A stretch of 64,000 nucleotides of DNA from Haliscomenobacter sp. (GCA_016713275.1 JADJPL010000005.1:310001-374000), one strand, 5' to 3'; positions 28,366-39,560 are shown, numbered from the stretch's first letter. The notes: a model not told the origin generated them from the sequence alone. A program made the numbers and translations.

Positions 28366-30404
28366 CTATGGTTTTTGTAAAATCCAGGTACAAGAATCCC
28401 TCAATTCCAGGCTTCCTGTTTTTGCTCTGACTTCCAATGTATTTTGCCCCGGAATCAGGCGCACCTGTTTCCAAAGGAGGGTTTTAAACTCGTCGGGCGC
28501 TTGGGTTCCCATGCTCTTGCCGTTGAGGAAGAGTTCGACGGCATCGGCGTTGGAGAAGACATTGACCTCCGCCACCGGATCGGAACGGTAGAGGAATCGC
28601 CGGCTGGCAATATATACCATAGGCGTGGGATTCCAATTGGCTTTGTAGAAGTAAAAAGCGTCTTTGCTGGTTTGACGGTCAAAACTGATCAATCCTTTAT
28701 CGTTTATACCCGGTTTGCCCCCTTCGTTTCGGATCGACGAGCTAAAATCGGTCAAAACCCAAATAAATTTGCCCCAGACATACTTTCGGAGCGCTAATTC
28801 CTTCCAGTTCCCCACATGGTAAGCGGTTTGCCATTCTTCCGGATGAAATGGCCCTCCCGGCGCCGGTTTTTCCGGCGGCCAGGCATGGTGGCGGATATTC
28901 GCGCCTGCGCCGTATTCCGAGATTCCGACAGGAGTTTTTCCGGCTTTTGCTTTCATTTTATCTAAAAAAGGCCCCATGTCTTTGGGCATGCCGCCATACC
29001 AACCGAAGTACTCGTTCCATGCGATGAGGTCTGTCAATCCAATAAATTCTTCCTGGGCCCCGAACGCGGCGCAGGTAGTCAGACGGGAGGGGTCTTCTTG
29101 CTTGGCCAATTGGTGTAATGCCTGAACGAGGGGGACCGGATTGTCGTAATCGAACTTCAACTCGTTAAACAGGCCCCAGAAAAAGACCGAGGGATGGTTG
29201 TAATGCTGGCGGATCAACTCCACCAGGGTCGTGCGGATGTGGGATTCCAGGCTGGGGCTTTGCATATACCCTGGTCCGGTATAGCCTCCCGGTCCCATCA
29301 GAGGGATTTCAGTCCAGAGCGCAATTCCGTGTTCGTCGGCCAGATCGTACATGGGTTTGCCATGCCGGTAATGGGTCAAACGCATAGCGGTTCCGCTGGA
29401 TTCCAGGATGCGTTCCATGTCCCGGAGGTAGTCTTCATAGTCCAATGCGCTCCCTTTGCCCGCCACGTCCTCATGCCTGCCAAACCCATGCAAATCGAGG
29501 TACGCTCCGTTGAGTTGGAATCCTAGTTCGGGGTGGACGGAAAAATACCGGAACCCCGTTTTTTCCACTACTACATCCAGCACGGCCCCATGGTGCGTCA
29601 GTTCGGTCGTAACGGTGTACAAGTAAGGATTAGCTTTCCCATTCCACAAATTGGGATTGCCGATTTCAAATTCCTGGAGCACCGCTCCCCTATTCCGCGA
29701 AGTCACAGGCGTGGTTTGTTCCGCAACCTTGGCTTCGCTGGCATCGCGGATAGTCGTTCGCACTTCAAGCCCGGAGATTTCCGTTCCAAGGGAAAGCAAC
29801 GTCTTGACGTTGAATTCGGCCCGTTTTTCCGAAATAGAAACCGGAGAAATGTACACCCCCGAAGAAGCGTAATCGAGAGGAGAAATGCAATTGGCTTCTT
29901 TGACCAGGAGGCGGACGGGCCGGTGTATCCCCCATAAACATTGAAGTCGCCGCTCAAAGGCAGAACGTCGGTCCGATAGGCATTGCTGACCCAAACCGCC
30001 AGCAATGCCTCCTGACCGGGCGTGATGAAATCCGTTATTTCCATGCAAAAAGCGGTATAGCCTCCTGCATGCCCACCAGCCCTTTTCCCGTTAACGAAAA
30101 CGTCGGCGACGGAGTTGACGCCTTCGAAGTACAGAAAGAGGCGTTTACCCGCCCATTCCTTAGGCACAGGCAATTTTTTCTGGTAGACCATCGCTTCGCG
30201 GCGGTAGTTGATGCGGCCGAAAACGTCTTCCGCATTCCAGGTATGCGGTAGGCCGACCTGTATTTTATCCGCCTCTCTGCGCACGTCGTATGTCGGGTAA
30301 AGGGTCCAGCCGGTATGGAGAGAAACCACCTGAGCAGAAAGAAACCCTGATCCGGCAAACATCAGAAACCCGGCCCAACCCACAATAGAAACAAGAAACT
30401 TCAT
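28366..30404 (-). CDS. GH2-family glycoside hydrolase (one frameshift)
   Basis: About 679 residues, signal peptide MKFLVSIVGWAGFLMFAGSGF. The GH2 layout is complete: sugar-binding jelly roll (LPHTWNAEDVFG, YFEGVNSVADVFVNGK), immunoglobulin-like domain, then TIM barrel with LTHYRHGKPMYDLADEHG, the acid/base in FFWGLFNELKF and the nucleophile in GISEYGAGAN. Substrate is likely a beta-galactoside or beta-glucuronide. A base is missing at about 29915-29919 (GGCCCG), splitting the gene after NVYGGYTG; one G restores PVRLLVKEANCISP. Third of the PUL enzymes, 2 bp from GH106 and 12 bp from the lyase. Confidence 0.87.
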
Positions 30405-30416
30405 CGTACTACGGAA

Positions 30417-32390
30417 TTAAAGTTTTTCAAACGTATACTGGTATTTACCTGCTTTTTTCTGCTCCCGGGCATTTAAAGACAGCCGGTAAATCTGGGGCCC
30501 CCAAACGGAAGACAAGCGGTTGTCATCCAATGGGATTACCTCAACTGCCGGGTCAAACTGCCGGTGGTCGTAGCTGAGTTTCAGCTTTTTTCCTTCTTTT
30601 TCGATCACGGCAAGCCCAGGTTCGGAGATATTGGGTTTTGCCCATAACAAGAAATGAATTTGATTTGGGGATTTCGTTTCCTTTAGGCCGAATTCTTCGG
30701 TGATGGTCAACCCTGTAGCGCCGAGCTGGTACGTTCGCTGCCATTGCGCTACAGCCGCTTCTTCGGGGTACGCTCCGGATAGATCGAGAGAAAAGGTCCA
30801 TTTGGAAGGATTAAAGGACACCTTTTGGGAGCGGTAGGCCGCGCCGGGAGGTTGAGGCAAGCCATTGATCATCGGCAAATTATGGTAATTGCTTTGCATC
30901 GTCCAGATGGAGTACCGTTCGCTGCTGAACGTCTGGCGGGTATAGGTGCCGACCCCCGCATCGATGACCATCGGCATATTGTCCAGATACAGGATAAAAG
31001 ACCCCATATCGTTGTGGTTATGGCTTTCGGCATTGTAGCCTCCTTTCCCGGCAAAGAAGAACCCCTGCGGGTTGCGCATATAGCAAAATTCCGTTTCAGG
31101 ATACCATCTGTAAGGCATATTGGGCGCGGAAGGATTTACCTGAGCCAGCACTTCCACCGTCATCAGGTTTTCCAAGGTACGGTACAAATCGCGGCCGGCA
31201 GACAGGTCGCGGCGTTTGTCGCGCTGGAATAAAAATCCGGCAAATTGCATCATCACCGGGCTGCCTACCGCTTTTCCATACCGGTAGATCAATCCGGGTT
31301 CGCCCCCGCCCTTGGCGGAAGCATCGGCGAAGTTGACGACCCAGCCATCGCCAACGTAAGAATAAGCGATGTATTCGCCCATATGTTTAATCAGAGGCGC
31401 GTCGAAAATCGAGACCTTGCCCCCGGTCGCTTTGCCAAGCAAATCGAGGTAATCGAACATTTTTCCGGCAGCGTGGCCCCAATAGGAAGGCCCTTCATCG
31501 CAAGCCCCATCGGAATGGTAGTAGTTGATGAATTTGTCGACAGAAACCATCGTCCGATGCACGGCGGTTGCGAGCTTGTCGGGGTCGTTTTCCAGAAGCA
31601 TAAAGCAGGTCAGCACGTTGGAGTTGCACCAGGGGTTCCAGTTATTGACCATGGTTTCCGGGGTGGCGTTAAATGCCTGCCACCAGAAATTGCTGCGGAT
31701 CACATAGGGATCGAGAATCCGGTCCTGGAGGTTTTCCCGCAACCGGCGGGCAATCATGGGATTCACTTTGTCGAGTTCTTCTTTCAGGAAATAATACGTC
31801 CAGGCGAAAAAAGAAGCCATATCCCCCGATGTAAGGTCAATCGTTTGGTGCTGATAATTGGGCAGGGAAGTGCGTTCCGATTGTTCCCTTTCGACGTGCG
31901 CAGAAAGGACCCAGGAGGTCATTTCGCAAAAGTACCACACCCCGTTGGCGATTTGATCCATAAACCGCCCCTTGCCCTCCGCGAGCTCTGCCTGAACGAG
32001 ATTGGAAAGCGCGGTGGTATTCGCCCCAAAAGGATCTTCCATAATCCGCCGGGAACCGCTGCGGTTAAATTCGAGGTAGTCCGAGGCTTTGACCACGCGC
32101 CATTCATATGTCAACGCATCTTCTCCTTTTTTGATGATGCCTTCTTTCACGCCCCTGGTCAGCGCATCCCAGGAGGAGCGGTCGGCGTATTTTGGATAAG
32201 GGACCCAAGCCTGCCGGGGTACCAACGCGGCTTTGACCTGAGCCAAATCCGCTTCTTTTTGAAGGAGATCCCGCTGCTCCCAGGCCTTCGCCTGGAAGGA
32301 GAAAGAAAGGGCTGCCAGAAGGAAAATCCATGGGAAAGAAAGCGCGCCGCCGCGACCGGTTGGCGCTGATGCATTGAATGGGGATTTCAT
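30417..32390 (-). CDS. Heparinase II/III-type polysaccharide lyase
   Basis: 657 residues with a signal peptide (hydrophobic stretch about residues 18-35, ending AKAWEQ). The alpha-toroid N-terminal half contains NWNPWCNSNVLTCFMLLEN and YYHSDGACDEGPSYWGHAAGK, with the Tyr/His pair typical of heparinase II/III catalysis. The C-terminal beta-sandwich has GYNAESHNHNDMGSFILYLD and GVGTYTRQTFSSERY. It should cleave uronate glycosidic bonds by beta-elimination, giving unsaturated ends that GH88 in the same operon removes. The exact PL family (PL12, PL21, PL33 or PL37 class) and substrate cannot be fixed from sequence reading alone. Intact gene. Confidence 0.8.
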   Translation of the reverse strand: MKSPFNASAPTGRGGALSFPWIFLLAALSFSFQAKAWEQRDLLQKEADLAQVKAALVPRQAWVPYPKYADRSSWDALTRGVKEGIIKKGEDALTYEWRVVKASDYLEFNRSGSRRIMEDPFGANTTALSNLVQAELAEGKGRFMDQIANGVWYFCEMTSWVLSAHVEREQSERTSLPNYQHQTIDLTSGDMASFFAWTYYFLKEELDKVNPMIARRLRENLQDRILDPYVIRSNFWWQAFNATPETMVNNWNPWCNSNVLTCFMLLENDPDKLATAVHRTMVSVDKFINYYHSDGACDEGPSYWGHAAGKMFDYLDLLGKATGGKVSIFDAPLIKHMGEYIAYSYVGDGWVVNFADASAKGGGEPGLIYRYGKAVGSPVMMQFAGFLFQRDKRRDLSAGRDLYRTLENLMTVEVLAQVNPSAPNMPYRWYPETEFCYMRNPQGFFFAGKGGYNAESHNHNDMGSFILYLDNMPMVIDAGVGTYTRQTFSSERYSIWTMQSNYHNLPMINGLPQPPGAAYRSQKVSFNPSKWTFSLDLSGAYPEEAAVAQWQRTYQLGATGLTITEEFGLKETKSPNQIHFLLWAKPNISEPGLAVIEKEGKKLKLSYDHRQFDPAVEVIPLDDNRLSSVWGPQIYRLSLNAREQKKAGKYQYTFEKL

Positions 32391-32416
32391 GATTGAAAAT
32401 TAAATGAATAAAAAAA

Positions 32417-33384
32417 TTAATCCTTTCCTGGAACGGGCACTCCTCCAAGCCTCACCTTTCGGATATTCCCCCGTTTGTCAAATTCCAAACGCCCCAGGCA
32501 AAGCTCCCGCAGCACGTATTCTTTTTCCTGAGGATGAATGCGATGGTAAAGGATGTAAGATTGGCCGCCGGCTTGAAAAACGGCGTGATGCCCCGGTCCG
32601 AAGGTCTTCTTCCTGGAAATGGTTTTCAAGATGGGACTATTTTTCCCTGCAGTCCAGGGGCCAAAAGGGGAAGGGCCGGTAGCATACCGAATATTATAGG
32701 TGCTATCAATGGCTTTGCCTTCGGAATACATCAGGTAATAGACTCCGCGGCGTTTCATCATAAATGGGGCTTCAAAATAATCCGGCGGGGTAATATCCTT
32801 AGGGGGTTCATAGAAAGAAACCATGTCGGGCCGCAATTTGGCGGCAAAACATTTGCCATTTACCCAATTCAGCCCCGACCCCCAGTACAGGTAAGCTTGC
32901 CCGTCTTCATCGATAAAACATTCCGCATCGATCATGTGGTAACCCGGGTACAAATCCCCTGGGATAAATGGCTCGTTGCCGGATTTGGCATTCTTCCAGG
33001 GGCCAAGGGGGTGCGGGCTGACGCCCGCCCATATCTCGCTGCCTACCGAAACGTACATATAAAACAGGCCATCCGGCGCCTGGACCACAGAAGGGGCCCA
33101 AACCATGGCGCCCCCTGAGGTAGGGCTGGAACAGGCCGCTTTCGTAGGCCAGTTAATCTGCCTGGGTTCGAACCGCAGAAAATCGGCGGTTTCAAAAACG
33201 GCTAATCGATCGGCGCCCCAGGGATCTATGGTGGCATAAAGGAAACAGGAGGAATCTGCGCGAACGATCGATGGATCGGCATAATACCCCTGAAGGATAG
33301 GATTTTGAAGGATGCCTGGTTTTTTTGTGCAACGCTGAAAAAGGGACAAGCGAACAGCAGCGCCAGAATAAACCTTGTTTTCAT
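32417..33384 (-). CDS. GH43-family glycoside hydrolase (one frameshift near the N-terminus)
   Basis: About 322 residues from ATG 33384 with signal peptide MKTRFILALLFACPFFSVAQ. Five-bladed propeller marks: GYYADPSIV with the base aspartate, AMVWAPSVV, YHMIDAECFID, DYFEAPFMMKR with the acid glutamate, and FGPGHHAVFQ. GH43 enzymes usually cleave alpha-arabinofuranoside or beta-xyloside. The T7 run at 33320-33326 lacks one base; restored, the signal peptide joins QKKPGILQNPILQGYY. It lies between the lyase and the GH16 gene. Confidence 0.87.
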
Positions 33385-33450
33385 AGACCGTAGGTATGCC
33401 ATTTTGAAGATACTCAAAACACCTCAAAAGTGAAAACAGGAGCCCCCATT

Positions 33451-34100
33451 TCACTTTCGCTTATACACCCTGACATAGTCGAAAACCACCTCATCGGGAA
33501 ATTTCCCCTGCGCGGGATCGCCGCCCCAACCAGTTAATTCCGTAGACAGAATCAGGTATTCGCTGCGCTGGGAAACCGAGGTGGCCGTCCGCCAGGTTTC
33601 AAGGCCATCGACGTAGAAGATGTACTCGGTTTCCGTCCATTCCAGTCCAAAAACGTGGTATCCATCGTCGATGCCGGGAACGGGGATTTGTTTCCCCGCG
33701 CTTTTATGCTCCGCCCCATACCCGTCCCAGTGCAGGTTATGGTGGGCTATTCCCGGCGCTTTGCGATGGTATTCAAAAATGTCGATTTCAACGCCGTGTT
33801 TTGCCGGATCTCCGGTTTTGGCTACATCGGGGATTGAAGCCAGAAGGCAACGTGGGGCCCCAGGGTGCGGTTCATTTTTGCCTTGCACTCGAAATAGCCA
33901 TAGGTGGTTTCAAAAAGCCCCTGGGTGCCTAGTTGACCTACGTAATAGTTGCCGTTGGGGTCCTTGGTCACTTTGATGGACACATGCCCTTGCCCATCCA
34001 TCGAGATGGTTTGCCGGGACACCGTGGCCAGTTTGCGAAAGGTCCCCTCTCCGCGGAAGTTCCATTTTTTGCGGTCTATTACACTCCCTTCGAAACAAGT
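33451..34100 (-). pseudogene. GH16-family endo-beta-glycosidase lacking its N-terminus, with one frameshift
   Basis: The body is recognisable: FETTYGYFECKAKMN, VAFWLQSPD, the catalytic motif VEIDIFEYH (Glu-x-Asp-x-x-Glu), GYHVFGLEWTETEYIFYVDG and LSTELTGWGG, ending FDYVRVYKRK. Family enzymes are endo-acting on beta-galactans, agars or beta-glucans. It has no start codon, signal peptide or first 30-40 residues: the reading frame runs directly, in frame, into the TAG stop of susD1 (34101-34103). A further missing base at the CCCC (GGGG on plus) 33829-33832 splits the frame. It may be a real 5' deletion or a collapse in the assembly; reading through the stop would give a SusD-GH16 fusion. Confidence 0.7.
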
Positions 34101-35861
34101 CTAGTTATCCCAATTTTCATTTTGGACCAGATTGCTGTTCCGTTCAATTTCAACCTGGGGCACTGCCCACTTGTAGATATAATCCCCTCTCCAGGAATAG
34201 GGAGAGGTCAAAACCCCGTGAATTTGTTTGATCCCGTTGCCGGTAGTGAATTTTTTCTCTTTCCAGGTACCCCAGCGCATTTCGTCGAAGAGGTTGATGC
34301 CTTCGAGGCAAAGTTCCCAGCGGCGTTCGTTGCGGATGCGTTCGCGCATAGCCACCTGGCTAGCCACATACGTAGGAGCCGAGGCATCGGAGGACTGAAG
34401 TTCCACGACGCCTGCGCGTTTGCGGACGCTATTGACCAACGTGACGGCTTCCTGGGAAAACCCTTGTTCGTTGATGGCTTCTGCCAGCAAGAGCACAACA
34501 TCTGCGTAGCGAAGTAAGGGTTGATCGATCGGGCCATAGTTACGGGCAGGGGTTTCTGTGGCGCCATCATAAACCCACTTCCGCCATAGGTAATAGAACT
34601 TGTCGTTGGTATCGGTGCGGATATCGAAGGGGGCAGCGGCGTTGTTGCGGAATGGCCAGCGCAGGGTGTACGTCTGATCGGCGACGCCCAGCGCCCCGAC
34701 ATAAGGAGCATAAGGAGTAATGATCAGTTTTTTCAGCCTTGGATCCCGGTCGTCATAGACTGCTTTGATCCGCGCTTCATTGCCGGCGGGCAGGTATTTG
34801 CTCATGTCGGCGCCCGCTTTGGTGAAGTTGCTGATTTCGGTGGCGGTCAGGCCGTCGCGAAGGAAAAAGACGACGCGCTGTGCCGGAGTCATGGCGTTGT
34901 ATCCGGGTAAAAAGTCTTCCCAGTTAAAGACGGCGCCGTTCTTCTTTTCAAAAGATTCGACAAAGTCAGGATGTGGCAGGTAGTTGTTCCAGCAAGAGCC
35001 AAAGGAGACCCGGGAGCCCAGGTACCATTGGGTGTTGGAGCCCAGACCGCTAACGCCGATATTCTGGACCGAGAAAATCATTTCCGGATGCTGCTCATTG
35101 GCTGCTTTAAACAACTTCTCGTAATCGCCCTGGTATATTGTGGGGCCCAATTCGCCCACTTTGCGCAGGTCCGCTTCGGCTTTGGCGTAGTCTTTCATCC
35201 ACATATACGCCTTGCCTCTAAGCGCATAGGCAGCCGCTTTGGAGGCTCGTCCAAAGTCCTTATTTCCTTTGGCATAAAAATTAGGAAGATTCGGGTCGTT
35301 GATGCACTCGGTCAGATCGGTAATCACGGTTTGCCATACAGCAGCTTCAGTTTCCCGGCCGCGGTTGGCATCTTCCAGGGCGACCGGCTCCAGATACACC
35401 GGCACGCCTTTGTACACCTGATTGAGGTTGTAGTAAAACCAGGCGCGCAGGAATTTGACTTCGGCTACCAGCCTGCCTTTCTTTTCCGGAGTCAGCGGCG
35501 CATTTTCCTGAAGGTTCAAAATAGCGTCGTTTGCCCGGCGGATACCCTCATAATGCTGTCTCCAGAAATTGGAAAAAAGCCCGTCTCCCGCCGTTACGTT
35601 TCCATCGGTCAGCGCGGTAGCGGCGCGGTTCATGCCCACAAAGCCTTCCTGATCGAAATACCACATATTCAGCCCGGTGTAATCATTGCGAAGCACCTGG
35701 TACACGCCCAGTACGCCAAGGTCAGCCAGGCTTTCGGAAGTCCACATGGCCTGGGAGCCAATGGCCCCGTAAGGGTTGGTATCGAGCAGGTCTTTTTCAC
35801 AGCCATTAAACGCCAGGGCTGTGAATAAGAGGGCAATTATAAAACGATAGGATGTTTTCAT
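34101..35861 (-). CDS. SusD-family outer-membrane glycan-binding lipoprotein (SusD1)
   Basis: 586 residues. The lipobox is FNGC at about 18-21 followed by acidic residues (EKDLLD), the usual surface-export signal in this phylum. The RagB/SusD TPR core shows KFLRAWFYYNLNQVYKGVPVYL, RASKAAAYALRGKAYMWM and the C-terminal LLRYADVVLLLAEAINE and MRERIRNERRWELCLEG motifs. It captures oligosaccharides at the surface and hands them to SusC1, whose stop lies 12 bp away upstream. Intact. Its TAG stop is in frame with the truncated GH16 that follows. Confidence 0.95.
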   Translation of the reverse strand: MKTSYRFIIALLFTALAFNGCEKDLLDTNPYGAIGSQAMWTSESLADLGVLGVYQVLRNDYTGLNMWYFDQEGFVGMNRAATALTDGNVTAGDGLFSNFWRQHYEGIRRANDAILNLQENAPLTPEKKGRLVAEVKFLRAWFYYNLNQVYKGVPVYLEPVALEDANRGRETEAAVWQTVITDLTECINDPNLPNFYAKGNKDFGRASKAAAYALRGKAYMWMKDYAKAEADLRKVGELGPTIYQGDYEKLFKAANEQHPEMIFSVQNIGVSGLGSNTQWYLGSRVSFGSCWNNYLPHPDFVESFEKKNGAVFNWEDFLPGYNAMTPAQRVVFFLRDGLTATEISNFTKAGADMSKYLPAGNEARIKAVYDDRDPRLKKLIITPYAPYVGALGVADQTYTLRWPFRNNAAAPFDIRTDTNDKFYYLWRKWVYDGATETPARNYGPIDQPLLRYADVVLLLAEAINEQGFSQEAVTLVNSVRKRAGVVELQSSDASAPTYVASQVAMRERIRNERRWELCLEGINLFDEMRWGTWKEKKFTTGNGIKQIHGVLTSPYSWRGDYIYKWAVPQVEIERNSNLVQNENWDN

Positions 35862-35873
35862 GTTTGGTTCAAT

Positions 35874-38800
35874 TTAGAAGGTGATGTTAGTACCGAAAGA
35901 CAATTGCCGCAACAAGGGATAGTTCGACCCACCGCCCATTTCCGGATCCTGGCCGGGGAAAGAGGTGAATGTCAGCAGGTTCTCTGCGGAGAAGAAAACC
36001 CGGACTTGTTGGGTAAAAATCTTTCAGCTGCCCGTTTGGGAAGGGAATACCCCAGGGTGAGGTTTTTCAGCCGAAGAAAGGAGGAATCGTACAACCAATA
36101 CGTGCTGGCTTGGGTGTTCTGTCCATCGCCCTGGTTCAATTTCAACCTTGGGAATTCGCCGTTGGTGTTGGTGGAAGGATCGCTTGGGTCTGCTTCGTTG
36201 TAGTAATAGCGGTTATTGAGCATCATTTCGCCGATCTGCCACCCAATCCGGGTATTGGAGCCATTGTAGCCGCTTTCGAGCCAATAGGTTTTCGCAGCAG
36301 CCTGGCCGGACCACAACATACTCAGGTCGATGTTTTTCCAGCTCAGGTTCATCTGGGCCCCAAAGGTGAATTCGGGCACGCCAGAGTTTCCGGCAAACCT
36401 GCGGTCAAAGCTGTTTCCGTAGGATTTGTCTCCGTTGATATCCGCGTAAATCAAATCCCCGTACCAGATTTTATTCTTTGCAGTGCTTTGGTTTGGCAGA
36501 AATTGATACCCCGCAGCCAGCATGGCATTCAGCCAGGCCATATCGTCGGGGGTCCGGATCATCCCGTCTTTCGGGCCGCCGTTGATATTTACGGTACCGT
36601 CCTGATTGAAATAAGCGCCGCTGCCCTTGTATACTTCCATCAGGTAATATTCATTGATCCCATAGCCTTCCAGGATACGGTTATTGCCGCCATTGGACAC
36701 ATCGCCCAGGTTGGAATAATAAAACTGGGTGCCATCTTCAGCGGTTCTCCATTCCTGGACGAGTTTGCCTTTAAATTTGGTTACCTCGTTCTTGTTGTAC
36801 CCAAAGAACCCGCGGACGGAATAATTCAGGCTGCCTACCTTGTCTTGCCATCCCAGGGTCACTTCAAGCCCGCGGTTGCTCACTTCGGCTGTATTCACGG
36901 TGGGCGCGCCAACCAGACCGAGGGTCAGGTAGATCGGAGGAACGGTGAGAATACCGTCGGTCAGCTTGTCGTAAACGTCGATTTCAGCCGTCAGCCGGCC
37001 TTTCAGCGCGGAGAGGTCGAGGCCAATATTAGTAACGGTAGTAGATTCCCATTGTAAAAGCTGGTTGGCAATTTTTCCCGACGTCAATCCGGTCACCTGA
37101 ACGCCGTTCAAGGAATACCCAACCGGGCCGTAGAGGGCTTGGTAATCATAATCGCCGGATGCGTTGTTGCCCAGTTGGCCCCAGGAAGCCCGCAGTTTCA
37201 GGTTGTCAAAGATCCCGTTATTTTTAAAGAAGCTTTCTTCTGAAATCCTCCAGGCTGCGGCAAAGGAGGGGAACCAGCCAAACCGGCTGTCGGGGTGGAA
37301 GCGGGAAGAACCGTCGTAGCGGATATTGGCCTCCAGGAGGTATCGGTCGTCGAACGAATAGTTCAACCGGCCGAACCAGGAACGAAGCGCCCAGTCGGTG
37401 GCAGAACCGCCGATCGACAGCATTTCGGTAGCGGAATTAAAGGTGTAAGCCGACTCGTCGAACAAGCCTCTTTTATTGGCGTTGTGGTTAAACCCGAAGA
37501 AATAAAGTTCGTTATACCCTGCCAGCGCATTGAAGGTGTGGCGGTCGGCAATAACTGTTTCGTATTTCAGCAGGTTTTCCAGGGTATAATTATAGGAGCT
37601 GTAGGTGTCGTAGTAGGTGGACAGCAAGCTAGGCGCGGTGGGCGGGCTTACAATCGTTCCTGTGCTGAATTTTACCCGTTCCCCAACAGCAGGGTTCGAG
37701 CGGCTTTGGTACTCATCAAAGCGCTTGACATAGTTAAAGTTCAGGTCCCAGCTCAGGCCTTTTGCGAATTGCACTTTGCTGAATAACGTGGTGTTGAGCC
37801 AAAGCGATTTATTGTCCCCGTTGGACCCCAGCAGGAAAACATAGACGTTGTTGGCCGTAGCGCTTTCTTCCGGCGCCTCCGGGAAGCCGTATTTTCCATT
37901 GTACCTTCCTACCAGGCCGGGGGTGGATTCGCGAATATACTGGAGCATGGAGCCGTAGTTGCCGAGCTCGGTATCCGACAGGGTAGCATAGGTCCGGGTG
38001 CCTACCGTAAGCCATTTGGTTGCATTCACTTCCACGTTGGTGCGCAGGGTAAAGCGCTGGAAACCGGTAGCTTCCACCAGCCCCGGGTTGTCCAGGTACC
38101 CCACGGAGAGCAGGTAGCGCGCGTTCTGTCCACCGCCATTCAAGGAGAGGTTATGGTCCATCACCAGGCTGTTGTTGTACATTTCGTCGTTCCAGTTGGT
38201 GTTGGGGAAAGCGATACGGTTGGGAACCCCATTGGGATTCAAGCCGTTCGGGTCCTTCTGAGCAGCTTCCCAGGCAGCGATGGTGTTAGCGGAAAAAACC
38301 TCCGCGGTGCCGATGTTTCGGGCGCTTTCGTTCATTAAACGCATGTGCGTTGGATAATCGGAGATGTATTGAAGCAAATTGATGGGCTGTGAATTGGAGA
38401 AATTGCTGGAATACGTAACGCTTAACCGCTTGTTGTCTCCCCGCTTGGTGGTCACCAAAACAACCCCGTTTGCGGCTCTTGATCCATAAATCGATGCAGA
38501 GGAGGCATCTTTCAGGATGGAGATGGATTCGATGTCATCCGGGTTAAGATAATCCAAAACCCCTTCCATCCCATCGATGATGATCAATGGGGCGCTGTTA
38601 TTGAGGGTACCAATCCCTCTGATCCGGATAGCTGCTCCGTCCGATCCGGGTTTGCCGTTGGATTGGCGCACATATACCCCGGAGCTCAATCCTGCCAGGG
38701 CAGAGGATACGTTCGTGATGGGACGTGAGGAAGCCACCTCGTCGAATTTGATCGACGACACCGCGCCGGTCAGGTTTACCTTTTTTCTGGTTCCATAACC

Positions 38801-39150
38801 AACCGCGACCACTTCTTCTATAGCGACCGCGTCGAATTCCAGGGTTACGTTGATGGTCGTCTGAGCGCCTACCTGAACTTCCTGGGTCAGCATCCCGATA
38901 TAGGAAAAGACCAAAGTAGCTTCCGGGGAACTCACGGTAATGGAATAATTCCCGTCCACATCAGAAACCGTTCCATTAAGGGTTCCTTTTTCAAGAATGT
39001 TAACCCCAATGAGCGGATTGCCTTGGGGATCTTTAATCGTGCCTTTCACGGCCGTTTCCGGAATGGCGCGGCTGTAAAAGGAGGTTGGCGAACTCATGCC
39101 GGCGGTTACATTAAGTGCAAAAGCACTAATAAGAATAATGTTAGTCTCAT
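35874..39150 (-). CDS. SusC-family TonB-dependent transporter (SusC1), two frameshifts
   Basis: About 1092 residues. A signal sequence from ATG 39150 (MRLTLFLLVLL) is followed by a CarboxypepD-like domain (VKGTIKDPQGNPLIGVNILEKG), then the plug with VAVGYGTRKKVNLTGAVS, IRIRGIGTL and ILKDASSASIYGSRAANGVV, and the 22-strand barrel. It has no STN domain. A base is missing near 39110-39114, which separates the signal peptide, and another at 36022-36024 near the C-terminus. Repaired, the end reads EMGGGSNYPLL and then FGTNITF, the usual SusC tail. It imports the glycan captured by SusD1. It follows the short FecR-like gene. Confidence 0.9.
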
Positions 39151-39272
39151 AATCAGGGCCTTTAAACGTGTTTTAATTTTTAAAAAATGAACTTGTCGTT
39201 GTTTTGCCTGCGTTTCATTTCAATCATAGGTAGGTTTTTAATGATTCAATTCGTTCCGGTTGCTATCTGGCT

Positions 39273-39560
39273 TTAGGTTGACTTTTTCCTCCGTGCCTGC
39301 TTGTTCCAGGCTTTAATTTCCAGGAACCACCGCCTGCCGTTGTGGCCAATGCGCTCAAAAAACAAGGCCAATCGTTTTTCCACCTCCCCGGTTGAAACGG
39401 TCAGATGGAAATCCGCCGTTTTCATCTGGGTCAAGTTTCGGTAATAGCTCCGATGCAGGGAATTTTCGCTCAGCCATTCCTCCAATTGCCTTTTCTCTTC
39501 CTCCGAAGCCAGATGGTTTCTGTTTTTCCATAGGATCAGGTAATCGATCATTCCATTCAT
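39273..39560 (-). CDS. Short FecR/anti-sigma-like N-terminal protein
   Basis: About 95 residues from the ATG at 39560. MIDYLILWKNRNHLASEEEKRQL followed by EEWLSENSLHRSYYRN matches the cytoplasmic N-terminal part of FecR-family anti-sigma factors, including that of the full gene at 45039 in this window (ASEEERRKLDLWLEEDPKHHQYY). The membrane helix and periplasmic FecR domain are absent and the tail is basic. It sits between SusD2 and SusC1 with no sigma gene beside it. It could be a remnant, or a short regulator that acts on the sigma factor at 46300. It is an ordinary open frame without lesions. Confidence 0.55.
   Translation of the reverse strand: MNGMIDYLILWKNRNHLASEEEKRQLEEWLSENSLHRSYYRNLTQMKTADFHLTVSTGEVEKRLALFFERIGHNGRRWFLEIKAWNKQARRKKST

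Noticed and set aside
31245..32369. 374-codon plus-strand frame opposite the lyase gene
   Set aside because: Antisense to an intact, well-recognised lyase; no domain or start context.
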